A stretch of DNA of 64,000 nucleotides from Blastococcus sp. HT6-30 (GCF_039729015.1 NZ_CP155792.1:1322001-1386000); one strand, 5' to 3'; positions 15,434-25,585 are shown, counted from the stretch's first letter. Program-made: numbers and translations. The notes: generated from the sequence alone by a model not told the origin.

Positions 15434-18235
15434 TCAGGTCGCCGGGCTGGGGTCCGACCGCTCGTCGGGGGGCGCGGCCTGCACGTCGCGCACCTGGTAC
15501 TTCTCCACGGCCTCGCGGACCTTCGCGCGATCCACCTGACCCTCGTCGGCCAGCGACGCCAGCGCCCGAACCACGATCGACTCGGCGTCGACGTGGAAGT
15601 GCCGGCGCAGCGCGGGCCGGGTGTCGGAGAGGCCGAACCCGTCGGTGCCCAGCGTCGACATCCCACCGGGCACGTACGGCGCGATCAGGTCCGGCACGGC
15701 GCGCATCCAGTCCGAGACCGCCACCACGGGGCCGGTGGTCTGCTGCAGCCGCGCGGTGACGTACGGGGTCCGCGGCTCCTCCTCCGGGTGCAGCAGGTTC
15801 CACTCGTCGCACTCGTCGGCCTGGCGGCGCAGCTCCGTCCAGGAGGTCACCGACCACACGTCGGCGGTGACGCCCCAGTCCTGGGCCAGCAGCTCCTGCG
15901 CCCGCAGCGCCCACGGCACCGCCACGCCGGAGGCGAGCAGCTGCGTGCGGGGACCGTCGCCGCCCGCACCCTCGGCGTAGCGGTACATCCCGGCCAGGAG
16001 CCCCTGCACGTCGAGCCCGTCGGGCTCGGCCGGCTGGTTGAACGGCTCGTTGTAGACGGTCAGGTAGTACATGACGTCGGGGGAGCGGGAGCCACCCAGC
16101 GGGGCGCCCGGGTCCTCCCCGTACATGCGCACCAGCGCGTCGCGGGTGATGTGGGCGACCTCGTAGGAGAACGCCGGGTCGTAGGACACCACCGCGGGGT
16201 TGGTGTGCGCCATGAGCAGCGAGTGGCCGTCCTCGTGCTGCAGCCCCTCGCCGTTGAGCGTGGTGCGCCCGGCGGTGGCGCCCAGCAGGAAGCCCCGGCT
16301 CATCTGATCCGCGGCGGCCCAGATGGAGTCGGCGGTCCGCTGGAACCCGAACATCGAGTAGAAGATGTAGATCGGGATCATCGGCTCGCCGTGGGTCGAG
16401 TACGACGTCGCGACGGCCGTGAAGGACGCCGTCGAGCCGGCCTCGTTGATGCCCTCGTGCAGGATCTGGCCCTGCTCGGACTCCTTGTAGGTGAGCATCA
16501 GCTCGCGGTCGACCGAGGTGTACCGCTGGCCCGCCGGGTTGTAGATCTTCTGCGTCGGGAAGAGGCTGTCCATCCCGAACGTGCGGGCCTCGTCCGGGAT
16601 GATCGGCACGAAGCGCGGCCCGAGCTCGGCGTCCTTGAGCAGCTCCTTGAGCAGGCGGACGAACGCCATCGTCGTCGCCACCTCCTGCTTGCCCGAACCG
16701 CGCCGCAGGACGTCGAGCGCCTTGTCCTCGGGCGCCTTGAGCGTCTTGAACTCCGACCGCCGGCGCGGCACGGCGCCGCCCAGCGCCCGGCGCCGCTCGA
16801 GCATGTACTGCATCTCGTCGGAGTCCGGGTCGGGCTTGTAGTAGGGCGGCAGGGTCTTGTCCAGCGCCGAGTCGGGGATGTCCAGGTAGAGCCGGTCGCG
16901 GAAGGCGGCGAGGTCCTCGGCGGTCAGCTTCTTCATCTGGTGCGTCGAGTTGCGGCCCTCGAAGTGGCTGCCCAGCGTCCAGCCCTTGATGGTCTTGGCG
17001 AGGATGACCGTGGGCTGGCCCTTGTGCTCCATCGCGGCCTTGTAGGCGGCGTAGACCTTGCGGTAGTCGTGGCCCCCGCGGGCGAGGTCCCAGACCTCCT
17101 TGTCGCTCATCCCCTCGACGAGCTTGCGGGTCCGCGGGTCGCGGCCGAAGAAGTGCTCGCGGACGAAGGCGCCGTCCTCGGCCTTGTACGTCTGGTAGTC
17201 GCCGTCGGGCGTGGAGTTCATCAGGTTGACCAGGGCGCCGTCGCGGTCGGCGGCCAGCAGCCTGTCCCAGCCGCGGCCCCAGATCACCTTGATGACGTTC
17301 CAGCCGGCGCCGCGGAAGAACGACTCCAGCTCCTGGATCACCTTGCCGTTGCCGCGGACCGGGCCGTCCAGCCGCTGCAGGTTGCAGTTGATGACGAAGG
17401 TGAGGTTGTCCAGCTCCTCGCGGGCGGCCAGGCCGATGACGCCGAGCGACTCGGGCTCGTCCATCTCGCCGTCGCCGAGGAAGGCCCACACGTGCTGGTC
17501 GGAGGTGTCCTTGATCCCGCGGGCGTGCAGGTAGCGGTTGAACCGCGCCTGGTAGATGGCGTTCATCGGGCCCAGGCCCATGGAGACGCTGGGGAACTCC
17601 CAGAAGTCGGGCATCAGCCGGGGGTGCGGGTAGGACGACAGCCCGCCGCCGGGGTGGCTGACCTCCTGGCGGAAGCCGTCGAGCTGCTGCTCGGTGAGCC
17701 GGCCCTCGAGGAACGCGCGGGCGTAGATGCCGGGGGAGGCGTGGCCCTGGAACCAGATCTGGTCGCCGCCGCCGGGGTGGTCCTTGCCGCGGAAGAAGTG
17801 GTTGAAGCCGACCTCGTACAGCGACGCCGACGACGCGTAGGAGGAGATGTGCCCGCCGACGCCGATCCCGGGTCGCTGCGCCCGGTGCACCATGATCGCG
17901 GCGTTCCACCGGATGTAGGCGCGGATCCGGCGCTCGGCGTCCTCGTCACCGGGGAACCAGGGCTCGCGCTCCGGCGGGATCGTGTTGATGTAATCGGTGC
18001 TGCGCAGGGCCGGGACGCCGACCTGCTGCTCGCGGCTGCGCTCGAGCATGCGGAGCATCAGGTACCTGGCCCGGTTGCGGCCGGCGTGGTCGACGACGGC
18101 GTCGAGGGACTCCAGCCACTCCTGGGTCTCCTCGGGGTCGGTGTCGACCAGCTGACTGGGGAGCCCGTCGGTGATGACCGCGCGGGCCTGTCCTACCCGG
18201 GCGGGGTCGCCGTCCGGCTGCTGTGGTGCGCTCAT
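15434..18235 (-). CDS. aceE: Pyruvate dehydrogenase E1 component, homodimeric type
   Basis: This encodes 933 residues from the ATG at 18235 ([10 protein letters not shown]). It is the thiamine-diphosphate E1 that decarboxylates pyruvate and passes acetyl to the E2 lipoyl domain, feeding acetyl-CoA to FAS II next door. Family hallmarks in order: [42 protein letters not shown], the ThDP/Mg motif [10 protein letters not shown] and the pyrimidine domain around [10 protein letters not shown]. Length is normal (about 900). The order fasR-like/aceE/DUF3052/ahpE is the same as in mycobacteria, apart from the pirin and amidohydrolase genes inserted between the regulator and aceE. Confidence 0.97.
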   Translation of the reverse strand: MSAPQQPDGDPARVGQARAVITDGLPSQLVDTDPEETQEWLESLDAVVDHAGRNRARYLMLRMLERSREQQVGVPALRSTDYINTIPPEREPWFPGDEDAERRIRAYIRWNAAIMVHRAQRPGIGVGGHISSYASSASLYEVGFNHFFRGKDHPGGGDQIWFQGHASPGIYARAFLEGRLTEQQLDGFRQEVSHPGGGLSSYPHPRLMPDFWEFPSVSMGLGPMNAIYQARFNRYLHARGIKDTSDQHVWAFLGDGEMDEPESLGVIGLAAREELDNLTFVINCNLQRLDGPVRGNGKVIQELESFFRGAGWNVIKVIWGRGWDRLLAADRDGALVNLMNSTPDGDYQTYKAEDGAFVREHFFGRDPRTRKLVEGMSDKEVWDLARGGHDYRKVYAAYKAAMEHKGQPTVILAKTIKGWTLGSHFEGRNSTHQMKKLTAEDLAAFRDRLYLDIPDSALDKTLPPYYKPDPDSDEMQYMLERRRALGGAVPRRRSEFKTLKAPEDKALDVLRRGSGKQEVATTMAFVRLLKELLKDAELGPRFVPIIPDEARTFGMDSLFPTQKIYNPAGQRYTSVDRELMLTYKESEQGQILHEGINEAGSTASFTAVATSYSTHGEPMIPIYIFYSMFGFQRTADSIWAAADQMSRGFLLGATAGRTTLNGEGLQHEDGHSLLMAHTNPAVVSYDPAFSYEVAHITRDALVRMYGEDPGAPLGGSRSPDVMYYLTVYNEPFNQPAEPDGLDVQGLLAGMYRYAEGAGGDGPRTQLLASGVAVPWALRAQELLAQDWGVTADVWSVTSWTELRRQADECDEWNLLHPEEEPRTPYVTARLQQTTGPVVAVSDWMRAVPDLIAPYVPGGMSTLGTDGFGLSDTRPALRRHFHVDAESIVVRALASLADEGQVDRAKVREAVEKYQVRDVQAAPPDERSDPSPAT

Positions 18236-18650
18236 GGGTCCATCGTCTCCCGCCGACCTCGCCGCCGTCACCTCCCGGTGCCATCTACCGGGCAAGTCGT
18301 GTCGCAGAGCCGGTGGGGACCGCGGGCGTCGCGCCGGTGAACGCAGGCTTGCGTCGTGCCCGTCATGCCCTACGCTTCCGCCAGCGGCGCCTCGTACGGA
18401 CGGCGCTGCTCCGGGGGGCGACCCTCGGAAGGTGACCGCGTCGGTGACAGGGTGAGGGGTGACATGACCAGGGTGCGGGTGGTTCTCCCGCTGGTCGTGT
18501 CGGTTCCGGTCCCGTGCCCGTGCTCCGCGCGCCCGGCACCTGCCGCCCTCCCGGTCCTCCTGTGACACTTCCGCGCGCGGTCACCGGCCCGGCAGGGCAC
18601 CATCCACCCCACAGCAGGTCAGCAGACCGACCCATGGAGGAGCAGCAGGG
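18236..18650. other. Divergent intergenic region between aceE and the DUF3052 gene
   Basis: About 415 bp without a supported gene. It must carry both divergent promoters. One weak candidate on the plus strand is TTGCGT (near 18350) with TACGCT about 16 nt downstream. A GGAGGAGCAGCAGGG ribosome-binding region precedes the DUF3052 ATG. Confidence 0.45.
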
Positions 18651-19070
18651 ATGAGCGTCGACAGCGCCGGCATGGCGGCTCGGCTGGGCATCAAGCCGGG
18701 CATGGTCGTGCAGGAGCTCGGCTGGAGCGAGGACGCCGACGAGGACCTGCGCGACTCCATCATCGAGGTCTCGGGCAGCGAGATGGTGGACGAGGACACC
18801 GACGAGGTGGCCGACGTGGTCGTCCTCTGGTGGCGCGAGGACGACGGTGATCTGTTCGACGCCCTGACCGACGCGCTCACCTCGCTGGCCGACGAGGGCG
18901 TCGTCTGGCTGCTGGTGCCGAAGTCGGGCCGGCCCGGGCACGTGGAGCCGGGTGACGTCACCGAGGTGGCGCCGACGGCCGGCCTGTCGCAGACCAGCAG
19001 CATCTCCGCGGCCAAGGACTGGTCGGGCATCCGCCTGGTCACCCCGAAGGCCGCGCGCAGCCGCCGCTGA
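18651..19070 (+). CDS. DUF3052 family protein
   Basis: This encodes 139 residues. The ATG at 18651 follows a strong GGAGG region. It is a small acidic cytosolic protein; features typical of the family include ARLGIKPGMVVQELGW, VVVLWWREDDGDL and VWLLVPKSGRPGHVEPGDV. No catalytic motif is evident. The gene is conserved across actinobacteria between aceE and the AhpE peroxiredoxin, as here, but its function is not established. It is divergent from aceE; ahpE follows 159 bp downstream. Confidence 0.93.
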   Translation: MSVDSAGMAARLGIKPGMVVQELGWSEDADEDLRDSIIEVSGSEMVDEDTDEVADVVVLWWREDDGDLFDALTDALTSLADEGVVWLLVPKSGRPGHVEPGDVTEVAPTAGLSQTSSISAAKDWSGIRLVTPKAARSRR

Positions 19071-19229
19071 GCGGAGGGCGTCTCTACCCCACCGCTCGGC
19101 GGCACGACCGTGCAGAGGGGTCGTTCCAGCACTCGAAGGGCCTCGCACCCCAGCGCCCGCACGCTGGGGACGAGCCTCTGGACGGGGCCGACAGCGGTCA
19201 CTGAACGTCTGTGCGGCACGATCGGGGGC

Positions 19230-19691
19230 ATGAGCCTCTCCGTCGGTGACCGCGCCCCCGAGTTCAGCCTTCCCGACCAGGACAAGCAGGTCGTCTCCCT
19301 CGCCGACCTGCGCGGCACCCCCGTGCTGCTGGTCTTCTACCCCTTCGCCTTCTCCGGCATCTGCACCGGTGAGCTCTGCCAGCTGCGCGACGAGCTGACC
19401 TCCTACACCGACGCCGGGGTGAAGGTGCTGGCCATCAGCACCGACCCCGTCTTCAGCCTCAAGGCGTTCAAGGCGCAGGAGAACCTCGAGTTCCCGCTGC
19501 TCTCGGACTTCTGGCCGCACGGCACGGTCGCCCAGGCCTACGGCGTGTTCAACGAGAAGGCCGGCATGGCCGTGCGCGGCACCTTCCTGGTCGACGCCGA
19601 GGGTGTCATCGCCTTCACCGAGGTGAACGCGCCCGGCGACGCCCGTCAGCAGTCCGGCTGGAAGGACGCCGTCGCGAAGCTGGCCTCCTGA
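19230..19691 (+). CDS. ahpE: Peroxiredoxin, AhpE-type
   Basis: This encodes 153 residues from the ATG at 19230. It is a thioredoxin-fold peroxidase reducing H2O2 and organic peroxides. The peroxidatic Cys45 sits in FAFSGICTGELC and a second Cys at position 50 may resolve it. The PxxxT/SxxC active-site shape and the late WPHGTVAQAYGV and RGTFLVDAEG segments match AhpE. The mycobacterial homologue is recycled by mycothiol/mycoredoxin, which fits the mycothiol-type genes in this window. The neighbouring DUF3052 and aceE genes conserve the mycobacterial order. Confidence 0.95.
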   Translation: MSLSVGDRAPEFSLPDQDKQVVSLADLRGTPVLLVFYPFAFSGICTGELCQLRDELTSYTDAGVKVLAISTDPVFSLKAFKAQENLEFPLLSDFWPHGTVAQAYGVFNEKAGMAVRGTFLVDAEGVIAFTEVNAPGDARQQSGWKDAVAKLAS

Positions 19692-19725
19692 GGCCGGGCG
19701 TCCGGGGCCATACCCTGGACGCGCC

Positions 19726-19797
19726 GGGCGCGTAGCTCAGCGGTAGAGCTCTCGCCTTACAAGCGAGCGGTCGCAGGTTCGAACCCTGTCGCGCCCA
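19726..19797 (+). tRNA. tRNA-Val (TAC anticodon)
   Basis: A complete cloverleaf: acceptor GGGCGCG/CGCGCCC with discriminator A at 19797, D arm AGCTCAGCGG, anticodon stem CTCGC/GCGAG around CTTACAA (TAC, Val) and T arm GCAGG-TTCGAAC-CCTGT. CCA is not encoded. TACCCT about 10 bp upstream may be its -10 box. Confidence 0.96.
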
Positions 19798-19825
19798 CTG
19801 TCGTGCCTCATCCCGCGGCATCCGC

Positions 19826-19875
19826 CGTCGGCTCGTGGTGGTGTCGCGAGCTCCGGACACCACCACGAGCCGACG
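19826..19875 (+). terminator. 20-bp perfect hairpin after tRNA-Val
   Basis: Arms 19826-19845 and 19856-19875 are exactly complementary around a 10-nt loop. The hairpin lies between tRNA-Val and a convergent hydrolase gene, so it is probably a two-way terminator. Confidence 0.75.
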
Positions 19876-19911
19876 ACCGGCGGCGTGCGGCCCGCCTGGC
19901 GGGACGAGGCG

Positions 19912-20739
19912 TCAGGCGGCGACGGCGTCCTCGGCCGCGGCGGTGCGGGGGGCGGCCGGCTTCGGGAAGGCCGGGCGCAGGAACGCCGGCGCCCGGAACG
20001 GCTTCCACTCGCCCTCGGGCTGGGCCAGCCGGTCGGCGATCGCCCAGAGGGCGGCCGGGTGGTGGCCGATGCCCAGGTGGCTCGCGGTGACGGCGATGTT
20101 CTCGCAGCGCTCGCCGGGGAGGTTCAAGCAGGTCTGCCAGTGCACGATGCCGTCGTAGTGGGAGTAGATCGAGGTCGCGGGCACCGGCAGGGGGCAGCCC
20201 TCGGATTCGAGCGGGAACTGACGCTGCTCCACGTGCAGGTGGGCGTAGCGGTCGAACGCCTTGCTGGCCCGGCTCTGCGTGTGCCGCTCGATGCGGAACG
20301 GGCTGCCGAGGGTGATCACCTGGCGCACCTGGTCGGGGCACTGCCGGGCGAGGTCCCGGGCGAAGATGCCGCCCAGGCTCCACCCGATGACCGTCACCTT
20401 GCGGCGGTAGCGGCCGTGCAGGTAGTCGAGCCTGTCGCGCAGGCCGTTGACGCAGATGGCGGTCGGGCCGATGTTGCGGCCCAGCCCCCAGCCGTGCACT
20501 CGGTAGCCGAGGCGCCGCAGCGTCGCCCGCAGTACCCGGGTGGAGGTGTCGTCGGCGAGGAAGCCGGGGAGGACCAGCACGGGGTGCCCGTCGCCCTTGG
20601 GCAACCGCTGCGTGAGCGGGCGGGCTGCCAGGTAGAGGCCGTAGTCCGCGATCGCCCTGGTGGGCTCGCTCAGGTAGAGCGGGAGTGCGGGACCGTCACC
20701 CTGCTGTCGTGCCACGTCGTCCTCCAGGCTGCCGTCCAT
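19912..20739 (-). CDS. Alpha/beta-hydrolase (triacylglycerol-lipase-like)
   Basis: This encodes 275 residues. The core reads VLVLPGFLADDTSTRVLR, a lipase-2/PGAP1-like oxyanion region, then nucleophile Ser121 in VIGWSLGGIFARDLA. ITLGSPF and SIYSHYDGIVHW supply the acid region, and HLGIGHHPAALW holds the likely catalytic His. There is no signal peptide, so it is cytosolic. The C-terminal tail is Ala/Pro-rich. Together with the epimerase and WS/DGAT genes nearby it suggests neutral-lipid or ester turnover, but the substrate is unknown. It is divergent from the next hydrolase gene. Confidence 0.85.
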   Translation of the reverse strand: MDGSLEDDVARQQGDGPALPLYLSEPTRAIADYGLYLAARPLTQRLPKGDGHPVLVLPGFLADDTSTRVLRATLRRLGYRVHGWGLGRNIGPTAICVNGLRDRLDYLHGRYRRKVTVIGWSLGGIFARDLARQCPDQVRQVITLGSPFRIERHTQSRASKAFDRYAHLHVEQRQFPLESEGCPLPVPATSIYSHYDGIVHWQTCLNLPGERCENIAVTASHLGIGHHPAALWAIADRLAQPEGEWKPFRAPAFLRPAFPKPAAPRTAAAEDAVAA

Positions 20740-20932
20740 TCGTGCAGGGGCTCTACCAAGATGCGGCCTGGCTCACACCTGGCGGTCGCATACGCGCGGG
20801 CACATGTTGCCGAATTGTGTCCCGCGTCATAGCGCGCGTTCGCGTTCCGCGCATCCGCACGACCGGGCCGCACTGCGCCCGCTCGCAACTCGTGCCACGG
20901 TACGGACGACCGCACGGGGGAGGAGGGCACTG

Positions 20933-21844
20933 ATGAGCGAGGACGACATGCCGGGCCGCAGCCGCACCGTGGACCTGGACGGCCCGGTGCACTACCTGGA
21001 CTTCGGCGGCGCGTCCGACGGGCCGGCGGTCGTGCTGGTGCACGGTCTCGGCGGATCGCACCTGAACTGGGACCTGGTGGCCCCGGCCCTGCGGGAGCAC
21101 GCGCGGGTGTTCGCCCTCGACCTCCCCGGCTTCGGCCGCAGCGAGCCCGGCGGCCGCAAGGCCAGCGTCCCGGCCAACGTCGCGGTGCTGCACCGTTTCC
21201 TCACCGAGGTGGTCGGCGAGCCCGCCGTCCTGGTGGGGAACTCCATGGGCGGCATGATCTCGGTCCTGGCGACGGGGGAGCACCCCGAGGCGGTGCGCGG
21301 TCTGGTGCTGCTCGACCCCGCAGTGCCCGGCCCGCGCCGCGCGCTGGATCCGCTGGTGGCGATGACGTTCGCGCTGTACGCGATCCCGTTCGTGGGGGAG
21401 CGCTTCCTGTGGTGGCGGCGCCAGCGGACGTCGGCCCTGGTCCGCGTGCACGACATGCTGGAACTGGTGGGCGTGGACCCCGAGCGGGTGCCCTCCGACG
21501 TCATCGACCGGTCGGTCACCCTGATCGAGGAGCGCCGCGACGTCCAGGGCATGGACCGGGCGTTCCTCGCCGCCGCCCGCTCGGTGCTGCGGGTGCTCGC
21601 CGACCCCCGCCGCTACCGGGCCGCGATGGCGTCCATCGACGTTCCCGTGCTGCTGGTGCACGGCGACCGCGACCGGCTGGTGCCGGTGCAGGCCGCCCGG
21701 GACATCGCCCGGCAGCACCCCGCCTGGCGCTACGCGGAGTGGTCCGACGTCGGGCACGTGCCGCAGCTGCAGGAGCCGGAGCGGACCGTCGCCGAGATGC
21801 TCGACTGGATGCGGGACACGGCGCTGACCAGCTCGCCGGCCTGA
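20933..21844 (+). CDS. Alpha/beta-fold hydrolase
   Basis: This encodes 303 residues. The ATG at 20933 follows GGAGGAGGG. It is a classical hydrolase: oxyanion HGLGGSHLNW, LDLPGFGRSE, nucleophile Ser104 in VGNSMGGMIS, acid Asp in HGDRDRLVPV and His in DVGHVPQLQEPE. The family includes C-C bond hydrolases, haloperoxidase-like enzymes and esterases; sequence alone does not select one. It converges on the epimerase gene with a 31-bp gap. Confidence 0.88.
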   Translation: MSEDDMPGRSRTVDLDGPVHYLDFGGASDGPAVVLVHGLGGSHLNWDLVAPALREHARVFALDLPGFGRSEPGGRKASVPANVAVLHRFLTEVVGEPAVLVGNSMGGMISVLATGEHPEAVRGLVLLDPAVPGPRRALDPLVAMTFALYAIPFVGERFLWWRRQRTSALVRVHDMLELVGVDPERVPSDVIDRSVTLIEERRDVQGMDRAFLAAARSVLRVLADPRRYRAAMASIDVPVLLVHGDRDRLVPVQAARDIARQHPAWRYAEWSDVGHVPQLQEPERTVAEMLDWMRDTALTSSPA

Positions 21845-21875
21845 CCACGCGGGGGACACCGCCGCCGCGGTCGGC

Positions 21876-22919
21876 TCAGGGGTGCGCGTCGAGCGTGTCG
21901 CGCAGCGCCTCGAGGCCGGTGTAGCGGGGGCGCCACCCCAGCTCCTCCCGGGCCCGGGTGGTGTCCATGATCACCGGTCGGCCGGCCGCCTCGATCCACT
22001 CGGCCGCCGGCGGGAGGAACGGCAGCCGGGACACCGCCCGCGCCGTCACCTGCGCGGGCGCGGCGGGCAGCGGAACCGGGATCGCGCCGAACTCACGGGC
22101 GACGTCGGCCGCGGTCAGCACGCCCTCGCCGGCGATGTTGTAGGCGCCGGGAGGCCCGGCGCCCAGGACGCAGAGCAGCAGTGCCTGGCCGACGTCGTCC
22201 TCGTGGACGAACTGCAGCGGGTGCTTCGGCACCAGCAGCGGCACCGGAACCGGCAACCGCCGCGGCCGGCCGAACAGCAGGCGGCCCAGCGGTGCGAGCG
22301 GGCCGGGCAGCACGTCCTTGGCACCGACGGCATGCGGGCCGAGCACCACCGACGGGCGCAGCAGGTAGAGCGCCAGGTGGGGTGCGGCCGACGCCTCCTC
22401 CTGCAGCAGGTGCTCGAGCTCGGCCTTCTCCTGCGCGTAGAACAGCCGCGACGCCGGGCGCACCGGCCAGTCCTCGGAGATCCGCTCGGGGTTGTCGCGG
22501 TGGAAGCCGTACGCCGCCACGGAGGAGGAGTGGACGAACCGGCGGGCGCCGACGGCGGCCGCTGCGCGGAAGACGTTCAGCGTGCCGTCGACGTTGACGG
22601 CGCGCGTCGTGCCCCGGGAGGCGTTCCCGGTGATCAGGAAGGCCAGGTGGACGACGACGTCGGCGCCGCGGAACGCCTGCCGGAGCGCCTCGGGGTCGCG
22701 GACGTCGCCCTGCCGGTACTCCATCTTCGTCCAGCCGCGCTCGGCCGGGTCGAACGGCCGGCGGGCGATGCCGATGACCCGCTCGACGCGGTCGTCATCC
22801 TCCAGCAGCGGGAGCAGGCCGGCGCCGAAGGTGCCGGTGGGGCCGGTGACCGCGACGGTCAGCCCGCGCTCCCCGCCCGCCGCCTCCCTGGCCGGGCCGC
22901 GTCTCTTCGTCGGGCTCAT
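21876..22919 (-). CDS. NAD-dependent epimerase/dehydratase family (extended SDR)
   Basis: This encodes 347 residues from the ATG at 22919. The Rossmann motif VTGPTGTFGAGLLP lies at about 22-35, DVVVHLAFL follows, and the catalytic Ser/Tyr/Lys region is visible as VHSSSVAAYG and YAQEKAELE. The dinucleotide site favours NAD(P). The start overlaps the stop of the WS/DGAT gene by 4 bp (ATGA), so the pair is translationally coupled. That suggests a role in modifying the acyltransferase's lipid substrate or product. The substrate is unknown. Confidence 0.88.
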   Translation of the reverse strand: MSPTKRRGPAREAAGGERGLTVAVTGPTGTFGAGLLPLLEDDDRVERVIGIARRPFDPAERGWTKMEYRQGDVRDPEALRQAFRGADVVVHLAFLITGNASRGTTRAVNVDGTLNVFRAAAAVGARRFVHSSSVAAYGFHRDNPERISEDWPVRPASRLFYAQEKAELEHLLQEEASAAPHLALYLLRPSVVLGPHAVGAKDVLPGPLAPLGRLLFGRPRRLPVPVPLLVPKHPLQFVHEDDVGQALLLCVLGAGPPGAYNIAGEGVLTAADVAREFGAIPVPLPAAPAQVTARAVSRLPFLPPAAEWIEAAGRPVIMDTTRAREELGWRPRYTGLEALRDTLDAHP

Positions 22920-24373
22920 CGGGCGCTGGCCCGGGCGCGGGACTTCGCGCCGGTCGGCTGGGGGACGTCGGGGGTGGCCTGGTCGGCCCGGGCGTGCTCG
23001 AGCAGCTCCTCGATGCCGCGCCGGATCCCGCCCGAGAGGACGTCGACGTCGGGAAAGGCGTCGAAGTCGGCGTTGATGCCGAAGGTCATCGTGTCGAGGT
23101 AGCTGAAGATGCCGATGGAGCACCGGATGCCACCGGCGATCGGCACGTAGGCGTGCGCCGAGGTCATCCGCTTGCCCAGCACGTAGAGCGGCACCCGCGG
23201 ACCCGGGACGTTGGTGGTGACCGCCTGGCACCACATCTGCCCGGCCTGCATGCCCGCCCGGACGCCCATGGAGAGCAGGCCCGGGGCCACGAAGTCGCCC
23301 ATCGCGATGATCGACGGGACGTCGACGGCCTGCATGGCCCGCTTGTGCTCGTCCATCTGGCGGCGGACGGTCCGCAGCCGGGAGACCGGGTCGGGGTCGC
23401 CGACGGGCAGGTCGACGAAGACGCACGACACCTGGTTGTCCAGCGCGCCGCGCTTGCTCTGCGCGCGCACCGAGACCGGCACCATCGACCGGACCACCAG
23501 GTCCTCCGAGGAGAGCTCCCCGCGGCCCTGCAGCAGGTCGCGGAAGCCCTTGGTGATGGCGGTGAGGACGACGTCGTTCACGGTTCCGCCGAGCGCCGTG
23601 CGGACGGCCTTGAACTCCTGGAACCTCCCGGCGGTCCAGGCCCACCGGCGGTGCGGGCCGATGTGGCCGTTGAGCGAGCGGGCCGTCGGGGTCACCGCCT
23701 GCCGGGCCAGGGACGGCACCGTCTTCGCCAGCGTGCGCCCGACTCCGGTGAGGCCGCGGGCACCCCGGACCGCGCTGCCCACGCTCGGCAGGCTGGTGAG
23801 GGTGCGCAACGGCTGGGTCATCGCCTCGGTGACGGCGCCGGCGACGAGGGCCATCGACGAGGGGTCGTGGCGCGGGGTCCAGTCGCGCGGATCGCCGTGG
23901 GCGGCGTCGGGATCGAGGTCGAACATCAGCTGCATGAGGTCGGTGCCGGCGACGCCGTCGACCATGCAGTGGTGGACCTTCGAGATGATCGCCCAGCGGC
24001 CCTCCGCCAGGCCCTCGACCAGCCACAGCTCCCACAGCGGCTTGGCCATGTCCAGGCGCTGGCCCAGCACCCGGCCGGCCAGGTTGCGCAGCTGCTCGTC
24101 GCCGCCCGGCGAGGGCACCGCGGTGTGCCGCACGTGGTAGAGGATCTGGAAGTGCGGGTCGTCGACCCACATCGGCCGGCCCAGCTGCAGCGGCACCTCA
24201 CGGACCCGCTGGCGGTAGCGCGGCACGAGCGGGAGCTTGCTCAGCAGCAGCCGCACCACGTCGCCGTAGCCGGGCGCCGGGCCGTCGAAGACGGCCAGCG
24301 ACCCCACGTGCATCGGGGTGTTCTCGCTCTCCGCGAAGTAGAACCCGCTGTCGAGGGCGCTCAAGCGGTCCAC
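22916..24373 (-). CDS. Wax ester synthase/diacylglycerol acyltransferase (WS/DGAT)
   Basis: This encodes 485 residues. The GTG at 24373 follows GAGGAG by 7 nt and starts with the family's DRLSALDSGF. The acyltransferase motif HHCMVDG is intact at 134-140. Later family blocks NDVVLTAITKG and the PLYVLGKRM near the C-terminus are also present. The enzyme esterifies acyl-CoA to diacylglycerol or a fatty alcohol, making storage triacylglycerol or wax, and is common in lipid-storing actinobacteria. It forms a coupled pair with the downstream SDR gene. Confidence 0.95.
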   Translation of the reverse strand: MDRLSALDSGFYFAESENTPMHVGSLAVFDGPAPGYGDVVRLLLSKLPLVPRYRQRVREVPLQLGRPMWVDDPHFQILYHVRHTAVPSPGGDEQLRNLAGRVLGQRLDMAKPLWELWLVEGLAEGRWAIISKVHHCMVDGVAGTDLMQLMFDLDPDAAHGDPRDWTPRHDPSSMALVAGAVTEAMTQPLRTLTSLPSVGSAVRGARGLTGVGRTLAKTVPSLARQAVTPTARSLNGHIGPHRRWAWTAGRFQEFKAVRTALGGTVNDVVLTAITKGFRDLLQGRGELSSEDLVVRSMVPVSVRAQSKRGALDNQVSCVFVDLPVGDPDPVSRLRTVRRQMDEHKRAMQAVDVPSIIAMGDFVAPGLLSMGVRAGMQAGQMWCQAVTTNVPGPRVPLYVLGKRMTSAHAYVPIAGGIRCSIGIFSYLDTMTFGINADFDAFPDVDVLSGGIRRGIEELLEHARADQATPDVPQPTGAKSRARASAR

Positions 24374-24520
24374 GTCTTCACTCCTCGCCGCCCGGCCCCG
24401 CTGTTCGGACCAGGGCCGTCGCACGTCCCGGATGGCCGCCGAAGTTATGTGTGTCTTCTGGGTAGACGCAACCTGACTGTGTGGCGACGGCCACAGCCTG
24501 GGTGCCCGGATTCGGCGCGG

Positions 24521-25501
24521 TCAACCGGCTTCGCGGACGCCGTCCTCGACGCGGTCGAGCAGGTCGAGCAACGCCTGGTCGACCACCGCCCTGCGGGTGA
24601 GGTTCACGCTGTGCCCGGCGCCGGGGACGACGACCAGCTCGGCTCCCGGCCCGATCGTCTCGGCGATCCGCCGGCCGTGCGCGGCCGGGGTGAGCCGGTC
24701 GTGGGTGGCGGCCACCACGGTCACCGGTATCCGCCGCAGCACCGGCAGGGCGGCGGTCTCGTCGTGGTCGAGGAAGGTCGCGTAGAAGGCCATGGTCACC
24801 GGCAGCGGCGTCGCCTCCAGCAGCTCCTGGACCATCCGGACCGAGCGCCGGTCGGCGTCGTCCCGGCCGAAGAGCAACCGCCGGATCGCCCGCCGGCCCA
24901 CGAACCGCCCCCGCCACGGCAGCTGCTCCAACCGGGGGGCGAGCCGCTGGAGCAGCCACAGGTACAGCGGCAGCAGGCCGAGCCGACGTCCCACCTTCAC
25001 GAGGAACCCGACCGGACCGGTGCCGACCAGCCCCCCGGCGGAGGTGGCGAGCAGGAACGCGCCGACGACCCGGCCGCCGAACAGCTCCGGCCGCTGGCGG
25101 GCCAGCGCGAGGATGCTCATCCCGCCCATCGAGTGCCCGGCCAGCACCACCGGCCCGGTCGGGGCGACGGCGTCGAGCACCTGGCCGAGGTCGCGGCCGG
25201 TGCGGTCGATCGTGGCCTTGGTGAGGGGCGTCCAGCCGGACCGGCCGTGCCCGCGCTGGTCCCAGAGCACCAGCCGGGTGCGGTCGCGCAGCGCCTCGCG
25301 CTGCAGCTGCCACTCCGCCAGCCGGGCGGTGAAGCCGTGGCAGAGGACGACGGTGAGCGGTGCGTCCATCGCCCCGCCCCCGGCCGGCCCGTCCACCTCC
25401 ACGTGCAGGTCGACGCCGTCGTCGGTGGTCACCGTCCGGGAGCCCGGCGGCGGGGGGCCGTCGAGCGGGGGCAGGATCAGCAGCGGCGGGTCGCTGGGCA
25501 C
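24521..25501 (-). CDS. Alpha/beta-hydrolase (monoglyceride-lipase-like)
   Basis: This encodes 326 residues from the GTG at 25501; the frame is open upstream, so the start is uncertain. The family core is complete: VLCHGFTARLAEW, WDQRGHGRSG, nucleophile Ser124 in LAGHSMGGMSI, acid Asp in AATHDRLTP and His in PGAGHSVNL. The HGF and QRGHGRS motifs resemble monoacylglycerol lipases and lysophospholipases. Being close to WS/DGAT, it may release fatty acids from stored lipid; this is inference. Confidence 0.85.
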   Translation of the reverse strand: MPSDPPLLILPPLDGPPPPGSRTVTTDDGVDLHVEVDGPAGGGAMDAPLTVVLCHGFTARLAEWQLQREALRDRTRLVLWDQRGHGRSGWTPLTKATIDRTGRDLGQVLDAVAPTGPVVLAGHSMGGMSILALARQRPELFGGRVVGAFLLATSAGGLVGTGPVGFLVKVGRRLGLLPLYLWLLQRLAPRLEQLPWRGRFVGRRAIRRLLFGRDDADRRSVRMVQELLEATPLPVTMAFYATFLDHDETAALPVLRRIPVTVVAATHDRLTPAAHGRRIAETIGPGAELVVVPGAGHSVNLTRRAVVDQALLDLLDRVEDGVREAG

Positions 25502-25549
25502 GGCGCCATCCCAGGCCCCGTGGGCCGGGCACGCAACCGGGGCGGAGCG

Positions 25550-25585
25550 CCGGGGCCACGGTTCGTGCACGAACCGTGGCCCCGG
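25550..25585 (-). terminator. 36-bp perfect palindrome downstream of the FUSC gene
   Basis: The sequence is a perfect inverted repeat with 18-bp arms (CCGGGGCCACGGTTCGTG and its complement) and no loop bases. It lies about 70 bp after the FUSC stop on the minus strand. A diverged half copy (GTGCACGAAACGG near 25608) follows. It is probably a terminator, although the lack of a loop is unusual. Confidence 0.5.

Noticed and set aside
15593-18340. A 915-codon plus-strand frame opposite aceE
   Set aside because: It is exactly antisense to aceE, which has intact family motifs. The antisense product has no recognisable domain.
25550-25585. The perfect palindrome as a recombination or attachment site
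   Set aside because: No integrase, no flanking duplication and no tRNA target are nearby. A terminator after the FUSC gene is the simpler reading.
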